DNA from: Dipteris shenzhenensis
Taxonomy: Eukaryota; Polypodiophyta; Polypodiopsida; Gleicheniales
Direction: 5' to 3' (one strand)
DNA: 64,000 nt
NCBI GenBank assembly: GCA_047967505.1
Contig: CM106540.1
Below are positions 32,412 to 46,450 of the stretch, one piece after another. The notes under the pieces are model-generated. The model did no database searches. It saw only the letters and a program-made list of their open reading frames with translations, and was not told where the DNA came from. Made by a program: the position numbers and the translations under genes. How positions within the stretch are numbered: position 1 is the stretch's first letter; each line of letters opens with the position of its first letter.

Positions 32412-35400
32412 TAGGGAAATGTGTAATCTTGGTAGCAACCAATATGGAGAGCATGAGCACACTTTAAAAGTTTGATTGTTGGAGAGTGTGAGTCTTAATA
32501 CTAACCAAACAACATATGGAACTCACAAGGGGCTTTGAATGGTGTAACAATGGAGGGGAGTAATTTGGGTGTAAGGCTTTCAAAAAGTGCACCTAAAGGT
32601 GGGGATTTTCTAGCGCAAACTCTAATAAGAAGCATTGATTGCTGCATTAATATCCAACATTTCAAACTACGACATGTTACCAACGCATGTCCATGCACAT
32701 TAATGGAATGTAAGATTGTATATTGCCATGAAATGAGCACTCTCAAGTCAGCGGACTTCTCGAGGGTCTCCTCCTAGGTGTAGTCAAATGAGAATGTCAT
32801 GTTAGTGGTGCCCATTCGCCAACCTATGTATGCGATAACCCAAACATTCCAATTTTATCCTTATATGTTAGAAAGTATTTGATCAACTCTAGTAGGTCTA
32901 TAGCATGAGCGTTTACAAACTAATGTCATGCCAATAATTTTGTTGGACCATTTAAGTCCATGGCTTTGGATTGTGACTCACTTAAAGTCATGTATAAGGA
33001 TGTGCACTACATGACATGACGTGAGGGAACTATAGTGGATGCTACATGTGCAGGTATGTTTTGTTCGAATTTCTCTTTATTATTTCATCTCATCTAAATG
33101 GGGTTTCAATTTATTTGCATCACCGTTTGTAGCAACCATTGTCTATAGGAGATCAATTCGTTTTGCCTCTACTAGACTTCATATGCCTCTATGGATTGTG
33201 CAACTAAACTATAGAAGATGCATCCAAATCTAAAGCTGATTGGTGCAATTTTGAAGAAATAATAAGTTAGGTTGACAAATGAGTGCCAATCCAAAAAAAA
33301 AGATAGCACTATTTGAGGTATGTTGTAATAGAGTAATACCTATCATAGGATGTGGGGTCATAGAATAATGCATAGTGAATGTGGATAAAGTGATGTAGGG
33401 GATGCATAAAAATAGGGGAAAAAGGTGCAAGTGCGGTACTATTCTGTGCTAAAGATTCCTGAAAAACTTACAACCATGGTAGCCTACCAAACCTTTATGC
33501 TCGACTGTCAGGAGTTGAAAGTCATCCACTATGTGCATGACTATACCTTGATCAGCATAGCATGTAGCATCTGTCATGGGCTCATTAAGGAGGAGGTGGT
33601 AGTAAAAAGGCCTAAGAACCTAAAATACATCAGGAAAAAAAAGCCTAACCATGCCCTGAGGCATGTGAGTTACCAAATGTTGTTGTCCTAAAGTCCTAGA
33701 TTGATTAACCGTTGATTTGCATCAAGTATGCATTGTATGCCATAGCCATGAGTGGAACACCAAGGTTCCATTGGTTATCTTTGGCCAAACTTGATTATGT
33801 CCACTACACTAGGGTAGCATTGGGGTAGGATTGTGCTAATGCATAAATGTAGTTGCACTGTGGAATGATCTATCGATCTATTATGGTGGTTATAATTGAA
33901 TCCAAGTTTTCTTAATGCTTCCATTTTTTCCTTCCTATGTTGGCATGCTCTTACATTGACATAAAAAGGTGCTCATAAGGGAAAAAAATAGTAAAAAGTC
34001 TTGCAAACTTTATACATTGATAAAAAAGCTCACCAAGGAAGAATTCCTCAAGCTTCAAAACATGAGAATAGGTTTGTACATCAGCCCACCCTTTCAATTA
34101 TGGATGTATCAAGTGTCCTAAACTATCCTCAGTGGGTATAATAAAACTATCCTCAGTGGTTATGATAAGTATGATTACTATAAATTTCACAATTTATTGT
34201 GTTTGGTCATAAAATGATTCCTTAAAATGTACAACATTTTAATCATGGAGGGTAAATATATTCTCATAATGTTAACAAAAATGTTGCACTTTGTTGACAT
34301 TGCCAAAAAAGCTCACAAAAAAATTACCCCCATGGAAATGCTGCAAGGGGAGGCTTGTGAATTGACCACAACAAGTGATGAATTATATATGTCCATGGTC
34401 TATACCACCCCTTTTTGAGACCCATTGTCTTGATTCAATGCATTTGTCCCAAGTGAAAATGGATTGTAATTAACTGCAATCTAGCATATCATGTTGTGTT
34501 ACACTCATGAATGATGCCTATAGCTTTGCAATCTTTTATTTTCATAACTCTTTTTGTAGTATTATATCATGCATGTAGTAAGCCTAGTGCCCTTACTCGT
34601 TTTACATACCTTGGGCCAACAGAGATGGAATTCTTGTTTTGAGGCTTCACTAAAAAATAAAATGAACTTAATGATGAGTATGAATCTAAATACTTTCCTA
34701 TATATTTCAAAATTTACATGATACTGTGTCATTAGACATACTAAAACTAGCATTATGATTCTATGGAATGGCTTCATGGTGTATTTCTTTTACAAAAATT
34801 TCATAACGATAGGATGATAGGGAATCTTGATAAAGTGCTCATGGAGAAGTTGCAAGCAAATGGTGATATGTATGGAGAGGTATAAGTGAACAATATGAAA
34901 ATGTATTTAAGACTCTTTTACATATCTTGATCTTTTGCACCGTCAAAATCATATCTTGAGAAAGAAGTTTGCCATTGTTCTTATGGATCTTCCTTTTCCC
35001 TTTTCTTGTATGCCTTCTTTGGTGATTTAGGTACACTGTAGCATTTTCCTCCTACCTTTTAACCTCTATGCATCTACAACACATACATTTTCTAAGACAT
35101 ACATAAACTAGACATCACAAATTTATAATTGAAGATGAAACATGTATCTTCTCATCAAAATACTTGCTTTCCTTTTCCTTTTGGTAGAGATTGTTGAGTG
35201 TGCTCATTTGTAGTACAACTAAGAACACTTTCAATCAATATACCATGAGAGGAGATAGAAATCATGATGTGTTATAAATACGAAACATAACTAGCTCTTT
35301 GGCATTTTTAGAATCCCATATTTGGAAGGTAGGTTTTGAATTTTCATGTCAAAAATTTGCCTTTGTCTCCATATTTTGTAGGAGTTGAATTAAAGTAAGA

Positions 35401-36190
35401 ACATGCATGTTTTGCATCAATATACCCACTTTTGTTTGTTTTTCTTTAGATATAATCTTTCTCTACCAATATCTCAAACCTATCATGACACTTTCAAACC
35501 TATCATGGAGAAAGTCCAACCACCAAGGATAGTTCAAATAAACCAAGTCTACCTGATGTTGTACATTTCTAAGGTGTACATACACCATTTCCATTTCCCA
35601 AATCACACCATGCATTTTCCATAATTTTAAGGAGGGGATGGCCATTTTTTGAGCTAAAGCCTCTGAGCGTCTGATCGAAGGACAAAAAATTCACATTGAT
35701 AATTCAAAAAAAGGCATATTAGGGATCTTACTAAAACCATGTTTCTTAGAGAAACTACATGTTTCCTAGTTAAACTACATGTTTATAGTTAATTGCAAAT
35801 AAATCACATTTCCACTGCCAATTAAAATGTCTATTGTGTCCATACGACTTGGCACAAAGATGGAGAACTTTATTCCATTGATCCTATTCTATCCTTTACC
35901 CTCGTAAATATTTGCTCCTTTGAATTCTGATCTAAGGCCCTATTTCTAAATCCCTCTCATGGCTCCATTGGAAGATTGCACCAAAAAGCCATGAAAAATC
36001 CCCTTGCACATCAAAGTTGCACTAGAGTATGCCATAATTCGTCAATGCCATGGCCACAAGATTGTCGATAAAGAAACACTAGATCAACTACGACAATAAG
36101 GAGCAAATCATGTCGACTTGTGAGTGTTGGTGGACTCTATCTAGTGGATCCTTTGACAGGTGCTCCACCTATGTTTGAAAATGTAGACGA
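32412..36190. other. AT-rich DNA without recognised genes
   Basis: Short frames at 33425-33691 (+, Lys-rich end) and 34227-34418 (+) have no recognised domain and no splice support. No LTR or RNA gene found. They may be remnants of the element family seen at 36.3-37.7 kb. Confidence 0.35.
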
Positions 36191-36297
36191 GTTTGATTCA
36201 ATACATAGGACATGATCTTCAAGGCTTACTAGGCTATTGTAAATGCATCGACCATTCCAACGCTAAAGCAAAATTTGCCAAGGTTTACTTGTTGAGG

Positions 36298-37737
36298 ATG
36301 GAAGGAGAGTCAAAGATACTTAAAAATAACATGCATAACCTCCAAGAACAACTAATCCAAGAACAAAAAAAACTTGTTGATTCTGAAATTGCAAAAGGAA
36401 GGCCACAAGATACAATCACAAGATTAATAGATGAGAAGAACAAATTGTTGAAAAATACTTGGTCCATCCAACAAGAGCTTGCTACATTGACTAGGAGATT
36501 AGATAGAATAAAAATAACCCCTCTAGGTTACATGCATAGGATCAAGCCTGTGCAACCAATGGAGAGCTCATATGGTGGTGAAGCAAGGAAGCAGAGGGTG
36601 AAAGCTACAAGGCAAGTATGTTTGGACTATTTTGTAATTATGGAGCATTACTTACAAATGAGACATTTATATTTCTAATGTTATCATGTTTTTTGCAAAT
36701 TTTTTATGAAGGAGGTTATTGGAAGAGATTCATCAAACAAACTTTACGTTGTAAAGAATGTGCTTAAGAAGAAAGAATTCATTTCCATTCCTGTCGACGT
36801 GCATTGTGACATGCAATATTACAAGAGATTATGGCTAATTTAGAGAATCTCATAGATCCATCATAATTTGGCATTATTTGGCAAGGGTACTTAGCTGTAT
36901 ATAATGTCTTTGTAAATGCACTTCAAGGTCAAGGTTTAAAGAATCCTTTATTGTCGACACCAATATATGTTATAAATGCAAGGAAAAAAAACAAATTCTA
37001 CTATCCAAGATTTGTTGGGTGGATTTATACACATCTCAAAAAGCATGATGTTGCAAGGCACAAACAAGAAAAATGGCCAACAGAACAAAAAGAAAGGAGG
37101 ACAAAATACCAAAGGGGCAAAGCAAGGACCAAGCACCTTTGAGTACACAGAGCATAACAATGTCTTTTTGGATGTACGTAGGGTCCAAGCTGCAATGGTG
37201 GAGTTTTACAATGTGAAAGCATGGGGTAGGTTACAATTATATTTTTTAGAGAGCTGAAATTTTTATTCAAATCTTTTCTAATCATGTAAATCTTATAAAC
37301 TTTCAGACTGTGAAGGAAAGTTAGTCTTTGTTATCAAATTGGATGAGTGTGAGGTTGTAAAAGGCCACAAGTTGAAGAGGGTTAGTATAACTTTGATGAA
37401 CAAAGCCCTTGGGCATGCCATAGATAAGGAAGTTAGGGAAGATTTTAGTGTGCAATCAAAAAAGCACATTTGGTGGCTTGCCACATTTGAACTTCCTAAA
37501 GAGACACACTCATTCTTGAAATGGGTCTTTGATAGATCTCTAATTCCAAGTGTCATAGATGCCCAGACGAGAGGAGAGTTGGTTCAAGTTGAAGGGTTTG
37601 GATCGTTTAAAGTTGAATGGCACATGGCAAGAAACCTTAAAACATTGAAGTGTATGTTTGGAACAAAATTGAGTGCAATTACAATATATTTGTGTCTTTA
37701 TTGTATGCATCACAACAACTTTGAGGTAGTAACATAG
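36298..37737 (+). pseudogene. Transposase-like gene remnant, family not identified
   Basis: The first segment, from the ATG at 36298, is a coiled coil (NNMHNLQEQLIQEQKKLVD, DEKNKLLKNTWSIQQELATL) followed by a basic stretch. Next come pieces in changing frames: EFISIPVDVHCDMQYYKRLW (36770-36835), GYLAVYNVFVNALQGQGL then YYPRFVGWIYTHLKKHD (36880-37060), and NNVFLDVRRVQAAMVEFYNV (37150-37215). A consistent 81-bp GT-AG intron (37226-37306) joins KAW to DCEGKLVFVIKLDECEVV. The last open stretch has KKHIWWLATFELPKETHSFL, EWHMARNLKTLKCMFG and a terminal LCLYCMHH. A D/N-LK-x-L...C-x-x-C pattern near the end recalls DDE-type transposon proteins, but I cannot name the family. Stops and shifts before 36950 show decay. 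Confidence 0.4.
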
Positions 37738-38624
37738 AAATATATAGAGGGAAAGAGCAAATAAAGAGAGGAAAATTCTTTGGCAATGCTAAAGATGTAA
37801 TGAATGACATCACACATGAGGATTCTAACAAATGGAGGTATTGGAGCAATGGAGTAATGAGCTCCAATTAGGATGTTGCACCCAATAGAGATCAAATCGA
37901 TAAAAATTGGGATCTGATATTAAGCATTCCTTTATAAGGGAAGTCCCCATCAAGTGCATAGCAACCTCGATTGACTGGGATGACATTTTAGATTTGCCAT
38001 CTTTGCACTAAATTTACTTTGTCATACTATTGTTAGTACTATTAGTTCTAGTCATGCTAAATTGAACTAATAGGAATACGTCCCCATTGAAAGTGATATT
38101 TTTCAAATATTTTTAGACTCTTTTTAGAGAAGTTAATTACTAGTCACCATAGTGGCATGTCATTAAATATCGGCTCATGATCCTATAATTAACGGGCTTG
38201 CATGTGTTATTTTTGGGGCAAAACAAGCAACCTAATGTAGTTGATTGCCAGTCACACTGTGGTGCCCTCACCTTTAACTAGAAGGCCAATTTTACTGTAG
38301 CATTCTAAATTTTAGAAATGGTAGCCTTTGAAGGCCAAAATATTTTAAGGCCTTTTGCTAAAGCTTTGCATGATGGCAAAGAAGGCCTGCAAAATGTAGC
38401 ATTGCCCAAGTGACTAGGCATGTGATTAATTGGCTGCTAAATTTTGATTAAGTGAAGATGGCTCATGATTATATGTATGGCACCACTGAGCTTGCATACA
38501 TGTAATTAATCCTCCAATCACCATGGTAGTTAAAATTTTGATTAATTGATGTTATTATTTGGATTATTAAGTAGAGTGCCACTATGACTATGTAATCGTT
38601 GCCCCAAACATGGAGAGTGCTATT

Positions 38625-38805
38625 TAGGTACTTTTCTCCACACTCCCCACATCTAGCTTTCATCCGCTCATCCACTTCCCTACTCTACAATTTGGCTACT
38701 TTGCTCCACGCTCTGTCCTTCTAGCTCTCATCTACTCATCTTCTTTCTTGCTCTACAATTTGGCTACTTTGCTCCATGCTTCCTCCTTCCAGTTCTCATC
38801 TGCTC
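38625..38805. repeat. Tandem repeat, about 78 bp x2-3
   Basis: The unit contains ctcatc(c/t)(g/a)ctcatc, tctacaatttggctactttg and ctcca(c/t)gct. Confidence 0.7.
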
Positions 38806-39269
38806 CCCTGCTCATCTACTCCAATCCTTAATTTTCACCTCTTCATCATTGCGATGCCAGGAACCTAACCCAAAATTTCCCCTTCTCGGATCAACGTGAT
38901 CCCCACCTTGTCTGCGTTCTTGTATAAGGTAATTGTGCTGCACTTGATAGGAATTGAAACGATTTCTCTTGTGCATAGCCTTCATATTTTCCATCGACTC
39001 CCCAAACATCTCTATGTTGTCACCTTTGGATGGCATGCATGTACTCGGCCTTTTTATAGCTATGTTGGGATAAGGATTTTTATGATAGAGTTTTCTTGGA
39101 TGGTTGTTGGCTCTAGATTTTGATGCCTACAATTGTGCATGGGTCTTTGGTCTCTCCATTGGCTACCCAAAATCTCTACGTCTCCTCCCTTAGCTCCCAA
39201 AGAAGCAAGCTCGCTTCTATGAAAAATGATGATGCATTGTTGTCTATCAGCAAGCCTCAATGAGGTTAT

Positions 39270-39560
39270 ACAATATGCTCTTTGGATGTAATGTCTTTTG
39301 TTCAACTTTTTCTCAATGAGGCTCTCAGCAATGGCTGAGTGGTTATCCTTGCCAAATGTAATCTCTTTGTTTCAACTTTGATAGAGTACTATTATGGCAA
39401 AAACTCTCTTTGTATGCAATCTCTTTTGTCTACTTTTTGCTCAATGAGGATCTCAACAATAGCCGAGTTGTTATAAACTGTCGTTTGTATGTAATCTCTA
39501 TTGTTCAACTTTTTCTCAATGAGCCCTCAGTAATGGCTGAGTTGTTATACTAGCCGGACA
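39270..39560. repeat. Degenerate tandem repeat, about 75-130 bp x3-4
   Basis: Copies share tgtaatctctttTgt, tcaactttttctcaatgagg, and a ctcagcaatggctgagt(g/t)gttat segment in which ctcag...ctgag is a small inverted repeat. Confidence 0.65.
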
Positions 39561-41164
39561 TTTTTTTTGTTTCATATTTAATATAAATAATACTATTATC
39601 ACAATCATTGTTGGTAGCGGTCATTGTTGGTTACAGTTATTGCACAATAATAGCTCCAAGAACCAGTGAAGTCATTACAAGGAAATACATTCTCCTTGTC
39701 TTAGAATTAATTACAAGTGGATCTTTGAGAACCAGCATGGTGGTTGCAGAAGGAAATACATTTTCCTTAGTTTAGGAATAACTATTAACCATTTGTTTCA
39801 ACAATAGTTTGGTAGCTCAACAAGATATTAAATTGTCCTTTTGATGTTTTGGCAAAAAATTCACAACTTAATCTAGATACATCTTTTGAGGATTCCCTCT
39901 CTTAAGCTCAAGGTGGACTCATAAGACTAAGTTTTAAAAATATAAGGAACAGAAAAAAGCATCACATGATTGCAATGTACCCACAAATGTGTAAGAACAC
40001 AATGATTCTCCCAAAAGCAAGATTCAAAAGAGATTTCATAGCAAGTCTTGATTTTATAGGTTTGAAGTATCTATAAGTATTCTAAATATAAGATTTTTTT
40101 GTTGGTATCACTCATTCTTGACTAGAGCCACTCGACAAAAATAATTTAGGCCTTTGAAGGTTCCTTTGATATCACTTAAATCCTTGTATCTTGAAATTAG
40201 CATGAATTGCTGTGTAATTAACAATCAAAATTAAATGTTCTATATGATGTTAGGTCCCCTAAAAACTCATGCTAGTCCATAGTATCATATTGAAGACTTA
40301 TACAAAGCATGTTGTGTCTGGGACTTGTTAGATTGTCAAAGAATGTGCAAATGTCAAAGAATGTGCAAAAGATCAACTTTGCCTAACTATTAGGATTCAC
40401 CAAATTTAAATTTGGGTCCATAAATCATAGTAAGTATGATTATCTATGCAAAAAGCAATACAAACATATGTGTTATAGCTATTATTGACTATGTGACTTT
40501 TAAAACTAGGAAAAAACTCATTCTAATCACGAAGCATAACCATCTTATCTAAAAGTGGAGAAAACAACTTGAAATTTTAGGTGACAGCTTGACCTCAAAA
40601 CTTTAGGTAAAAGTCAAAGTCATGGAAGGCAGCTCCAATACATAATAATTACAAGTTTTTTTCAACATATAAGCTAATATGGTCAATAATAAAACCCCAA
40701 AATACCTTATCAATTCCTTAGATTAAAATGAGAAGGCAGCCAAGTCAACAAGACATAAAACCATCCTAGGACACTTTTATGTCCTTTTACCAAACTAGTG
40801 TTAAACTATTATATGAAATGTTAAAGTATTATATGAAACTCTAATTACAATATAATAAAAACATGATATTTCAATTCTAATCCGCTAATCTTCTGTTAGG
40901 ATGTTCTTTAAGAGTACGAGTAGCATGACCCATCTATGATGGTTAGAGACTCGCTCTGCTGGGTCTCAAGGTGAGATCTTAAAATGCCTTTAATTTCAAG
41001 TAATAAAATTTCAAGTTCCAAGATACCATCCACTGTAGGAATTTCTTGGCTTCACTCTATGCTCAGTTAAAACAATGATTAAACTAGATGAGCGACCATG
41101 TGATGTTGATCAAGGGGAAACGCATTTGCAAAAAAACTCCCCCCCCTCCACATGCATGCACGTG

Positions 41165-41189
41165 CACACACACACACACACACACACAT
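41165..41189. repeat. Microsatellite (CA)n
   Basis: About 12 CA units, preceded by a c-rich tract and tgcatgcacgtgcacaca. Confidence 0.9.
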
Positions 41190-41748
41190 GGGTATACTTG
41201 CATTCCTTGGGGTTGTCTGCACTTTGATTGTTCATAAGAACATCATGGACCTTTTCCTCATGGTTAATTTGAAAACCAAGGGAGGGAATGTGGCAAAGTT
41301 TATTAACTAATGTCTTGCACCTTGCTACTTCCATAGACTTGATTGAAATCTATAACTTTATGGCATGACCATGATTATTTATGTGTTATATAGGACTTGA
41401 GCTTCCTCAAAATTACTACTGATTGAGAGCCCATGAGTTATGCAGTGATGGAGGAGGATTTTGCCTCAGAACCAAAATGGGTTGGATGTAAATGGTATAT
41501 ATTTAGACCCTATAGATTTTCGCCCCCATGTTTACAAATTCCTATCTTTTTATATTGGCAAGGGCTTGAAAGTGGTAGATATTTTATTTGAATAAGTCTT
41601 GAATTAATTTGTGGATTGGTGAATATGGAAGGCATATACCCAACAAGGCTTTGATGCATTCATTGTCATGAAGACCCTCATTGGATGAAGAGATAGTTAA
41701 TACACCAACTTAATTAATAGTTGAGGGGAGAAAATTATTTACTTCTAC

Positions 41749-41889
41749 TAAGGTCTACCCTTGTAGAGGTGATATAGAATGAACCTTATTTGAAATGGGG
41801 AATACATGCCCATTACTTATACTTAGGTCTATAATTGTAGAGGTGATATAGAATCAACATTATTTGAAATGGGGAATACATGCCCATAA
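41749..41889. repeat. Direct repeat, about 70 bp x2
   Basis: Both copies carry ttgtagaggtgatatagaat and ttatttgaaatggggaatac then atgccca; the period is about 74 bp. Confidence 0.85.
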
Positions 41890-43558
41890 GCACATGGTAT
41901 ACATTGCTATGGAATCATGCATACCACTAATGGCATTGTACCCCCAAAGAAGTTATTGGCAAGATTACAGTAGTAATTTTGATGGAATGGGGCTCTAGTA
42001 AATATTTTCCTTTGGATCAGAGAGAAGAGAGAAGGATTGATAAGAGATGTAAAAAAGGATTGAAGATATTGCATATACTTACTCATGTTAGAGGGAACCT
42101 TACATGAAAAGATCAAGTGTGGATACATTGTAAATATTAGGGAAGGACATTGTATACTTGGGACTAGTGACTAGTATAGGAGTTATGGAGGAATGCCAGG
42201 GCAGTATGGCCTTCACAAGAATGGCCCATTGACTACATTGGGGAGTGCATCTCCTTCCCCTTCACTCCATGCTTTGGTGAACCAGCCTTCAATGGCCCAA
42301 TCTTTCTGCAGGGAGACTCTTTGTTTGGATGAACAATCTTCTTCATCGTTCCTCTACTGCCAGTTGCATTGCACACTGAAGGAAAACCTACTTCTCTCTC
42401 CATCCTCCACTAGCAATTACATAGCACACTGATGGAGAGATTGCTTCTTCCTTAAGGTAACCCTAAAGACCGATCTTGAAAGCCTATAGTAGCTCATTGT
42501 TTCTTTATGTTTTGAAACTACTACATGATTGTTTACTTCTCTAGCTCACCTTAAAAAATCTCGTTAGTTCCAGGCTGAGAGCAAACGTAGACCCAATGTG
42601 CTCTATCTTGCGGGCTCTGTATTGTGCTTCAATTTTGTATATATACTTATATAGCAGTCAAATAATTTATATATGCCACCCCACGATGATTGACTAAGCT
42701 TATGGCCACTTATGGAAATGGATTTACTGAAGTTATGAACTATTGGAAGCAAATAATTTCCATCAATGACTACCAGAAGTCATGCTTTGTGACTTGGGTC
42801 TATCTTCCATCTTTAACACAATCTCGGGCAAGAAGCTTTCTATTTTGGGCTTTGCTTGCTATTCCAGCTAGCTACTCCTCTAAGCTCATGACTTCCATCC
42901 ATTGCGGAGTACTTAGAACTACCATGATAATGCTATTTTTCTCTATCTAGTCTCTGTTTGACCGTTGCAAAGAGAAGTTTAGAACAAGCAATAGGGGTGT
43001 AGGAAAGACATAGGATCGTGTCTTTCTCTGCAAGCATGCATGAGTGAAGTGCATTGTAGCAAAGCTAGAAAGCTTTTGCTCCTGCAATGATAGGGTTACG
43101 TGTGTTACCATATAGGGAAATTACACACACAATAAATACATGTGCTTGCTAGCCTATAGAGATGATGCACACTACCTCCTAATGTGTCGCTAAGAGGCTT
43201 TGACCTCATATAGTCACCTTACAACAAATAACATGTGATGTTGTAAAAGAGAGTTGAATGTTTAGACTGCTAACAACAACCTTGCTCTCCATTATTGAGT
43301 GATCTCCAAGATGCTTGAAGTATCAAAGTGTTCTATGCATGTGGGGCACATTAGCTTTATCTCATCTTGTGTTTGAAGGTTTCACTCCCTCATGAGGTAA
43401 TGGAATTGTTCTGTGGCATTGATAGCATCATGGTGTCGACAAGATTTCATCTTCTGTATATGTTATATATTATGAAGTGACAGATTTCATGGCGTACTAA
43501 GAGAAGATATGCGTGCCCAACAACTATGGAAATCTACTTTCAAAATATGACAACCTGC

Positions 43559-43660
43559 TAGCTATGTCTATCCTTTGATTTTCATGTGGATTGTCTCAAA
43601 AAGAGACAATCTAGCTATGTCTATCCTTTGCTTTTCATGTAGATTGTCTCAAAAAGAGAC
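43559..43660. repeat. Direct repeat 53 bp x2 containing a small hairpin
   Basis: Both copies read tagctatgtctatcctttg..tttcatgt.gattgtctc then aaaaagagac. In copy 1 the end forms a 9-bp stem gattgtctc/gagacaatc around an AAAAA loop at 43589-43611. Confidence 0.85.
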
Positions 43661-44055
43661 GTACATTGATCACTTCAACTTACTTCAACTATTTTACAAG
43701 TTCTATTGCTTCAAAATTTGATTGGAGACTTGACATTGTCTTGGATCTCCCTACCTTTGACTTGTCAAGTTTTTTGGGTTGGCAAGGGGTGTTTGGATAT
43801 TTTGGTGCTAGTATATGATGAAAAAAGACAATGTCATTATTAGGATAATACTTTTCCCCTTACACTTTGGTAATATGTCCTTACCTTACATATATGTATA
43901 TTTCCCCAGTTGTGGGAGAAGCTTTTATTTCCTAGTTGTTTTGCAATTAAAGTGGTCTTGGACTATTTGTCATTAGGACTTTATTAAGTTACTCAATTTT
44001 TGTTTGAGTGCAAGTTAATGGATTAGACTACATGTTGATGTGGCTTATTAGAGAA

Positions 44056-44614
44056 ATTTGAAATCTAAAGCATGGGTGGCAAGGAATTGTGTTGAAAATA
44101 CTTCTCGGCAAGGTAGCATTGGGAGATGGAGAATGCACCACGAGGCACATCTCCCAGCTCCCCCTCCACTTGACCTCCTCATGTTAGGTGGCACAACTCC
44201 TCCTTAAGAAATAGAATAGATATATAGAAGATACAAATCTAGATAGATTTAGAAGTAAATAGAGAAGCCTCGCATTGCCATCATCATGGAGATGACATTA
44301 ACAAATAAAGCAACCCATTGTGTAGAGTCCAAAGGTCCAACTTAGAAAAAGATCAAGAAAAGAGGGTTCTATATTGACCATCACTTAAGAACAAAGTCCT
44401 AGCCACCCCAAGAATGGTGGAGCATTGTTATTATATTCAATTAGATTGGAGCTTTGTCATTATGAATCTATGGCATGCATGGACATAACTATCAAGGAGA
44501 CATGCATCATGTCTTAGGTACTAGTGGCAATCGTGTCTTTCTAAGAACTACCAAGGGCATAGAGGTCGATAATTAGTGAAACATAAAGTTGTCAACATAC
44601 ATAGTGAAACATAA
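44056..44614. repeat. Direct repeat copy A (about 560 bp)
   Basis: Starts tttgaaatctaaagcatggg and ends aaagttgtcaacatacat then a gtgaaacata. It has the same order of landmarks as copy B, with many small indels. It is flanked by 28-bp direct repeats (44028-44055 and 44617-44644). Confidence 0.85.
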
Positions 44615-44644
44615 CCCTACACGTTGATGTAGGTTATTAGAGAG

Positions 44645-45547
44645 GGGAAGTCAACATCCTTCCCTTAAAAGAAGCTAGCACCCTTCCTCAGAAGAATCTC
44701 CTCTTGGATTGAAGTGCTCCTTAGAAGAAAACATGTGGAAGGGATAATCAAATGCCCGAGTCACGACAGGCACTTGAGCAATAGGATCAAGAAAGTAGCC
44801 TCAATTTTGAGAGATTGACACATCTTCTCTGATTTTGGTTAGCGTTGAGATAAAATCTTAGAGGTGAAGGCTATGGTGACGGTCAAAGTTAGCAAAGAAA
44901 GTACATTGAGAGCATGAAAATGGCAGTGGAAAAATGTCCACAAATCCCTTAGATGCTTTGAACCTGTGACCATAGCATTATGCCCATGCTGCTGGGGTCC
45001 ATCAAGCATAGGAGAAATCACCCATTTGTCAAGCATAAGAGAAATCACCTCATTCAATGAGCATTAGTTGTGGTTAGAGAAAGTGTAATTTACAAACGTT
45101 CTTGAGATGGCCCTTGGGGTCCTTCCATTGCCACATAACTCCCTCCATCACCATAGCTTCACCTCACATCTCCCTCCATTGAAAACTATAGCTTCAAGCT
45201 TAGCAAAATCATAGAGCCATTTTGAGTGCCATTACCTTGCCGATGAGCAAGCAGCTTGCCCCTTTATTTTTCACTCATTTGAGCTTGAGTGTACCATGCT
45301 GCAGTTGGATACCATTCCTCCTACATTGGAACAAAGCAATACCAAATATGTTGCCTGCAAATCAAAGAGATATGATGCTAAATCATTGCAACCATAGAGC
45401 TACAGACTTGCAATACCCTAATGATCATTCTATGGTAGTAACATGCTCTTGGATTCTTAAACAAGTCTCCTCTACTAAAGAGGAACAACTCTTGGGAAGT
45501 AGGGAGTGGGAGGATAGCCATTGAAAGTAGTGGTAAAGGATGTGGAA
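44645..45547. other. Spacer between the direct repeats
   Basis: About 900 bp without recognised coding. A 100-codon frame at 45222-45524 (+) is unremarkable. Confidence 0.35.
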
Positions 45548-46084
45548 TTTTGAAATCTAAAGCATGGGTGGCAAGGAATTGTGTTGAAAGGGTGAATGTT
45601 GAAAGGCTTTTTTGACAAGGAGGTGTTGGGGGAGGGAGAAGGCACGTGGCACAACTCCTCCTTAAGAAATAGAGATATATAGGAGATACAGATCTAGACA
45701 GATTTAAAAGTAAATATTGAAGCCTCCATCCAAAGGCATTACCATGGTCATGGAGATGCAATCAACAATGAAGCAACCCATTGTGTAGAGGCCAAAGGTC
45801 CAAATCAAGGAAAAAGATAAAGAAAAGAGGGTTACATATTAACCATTAATTAAGACCAAAGTCTCAACTACCCAAAGGAATGAAGCATTGCTTCAATTAG
45901 ACTAGAGTTTTGTAATTATGAATCCCTGCCATGCATGGACACAACTATCAAGGAGCCATGCATTGCATCTTTTGTAATAGTGGCAATCATGCCTTCCCAA
46001 GGACTACCAAAGGCATGAAGGCTGATAAATATTGAAACATAAAGTTGTCAACATACATAATGAAACGTGAATGAAACATAAACC
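45548..46084. repeat. Direct repeat copy B (about 540 bp)
   Basis: Same sequence as 44056-44614 with about 80-85% similarity by eye. Shared words include aaagcatgggtggcaaggaa, ggcacaactcctccttaaga and aagcaacccattgtgtagag. Confidence 0.85.
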
Positions 46085-46234
46085 CTTCAGTGGACTATTT
46101 GGTAAATGACTGCTAAGTGGAACTATTGTATTGTTGTTTCTTTAGAGGATTATAGTGGAGGTGCCATGTTCCATGAGAAAAGGGTATAGTTTTGACCATC
46201 TGTGTTTATCCCCTCCTCTCCTTTCATGAGCCTC

Positions 46235-46450
46235 CACTCATGCAATCTTTGCAACAAAAAAATTTGATCTCCAATGGTTGCTCCAAATGACCACGCCATG
46301 TGAATTACTTGGTAGAATTTTATCACAAACAATACCCTAGTAAGACTCCTCTCATGTAATCTTTGCAACAAAAAATTTTGATCTCCAATGCTCGCTCCAA
46401 CTGGCCACCATAAGAATTACTTGGTGGGTGGAATTGCATCACAAATAGTC
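46235..46450. repeat. Direct repeat, about 100 bp x2
   Basis: Both copies contain cat gcaatctttgcaacaaaaa, ttttgatctccaatg, gctcca and gaattacttggt, with period about 115 bp. Confidence 0.8.

Larger units (their letters stand above)
37738..41160. other. Unassigned DNA with local duplications
   Basis: No coding domain recognised. It includes the two tandem-repeat patches listed separately. Confidence 0.4.
41190..44027. other. Unassigned DNA
   Basis: Frames at 42193-42432 and 42690-42950 (+) are open but have no recognised motif and little splice support. No LTR found. Confidence 0.35.
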
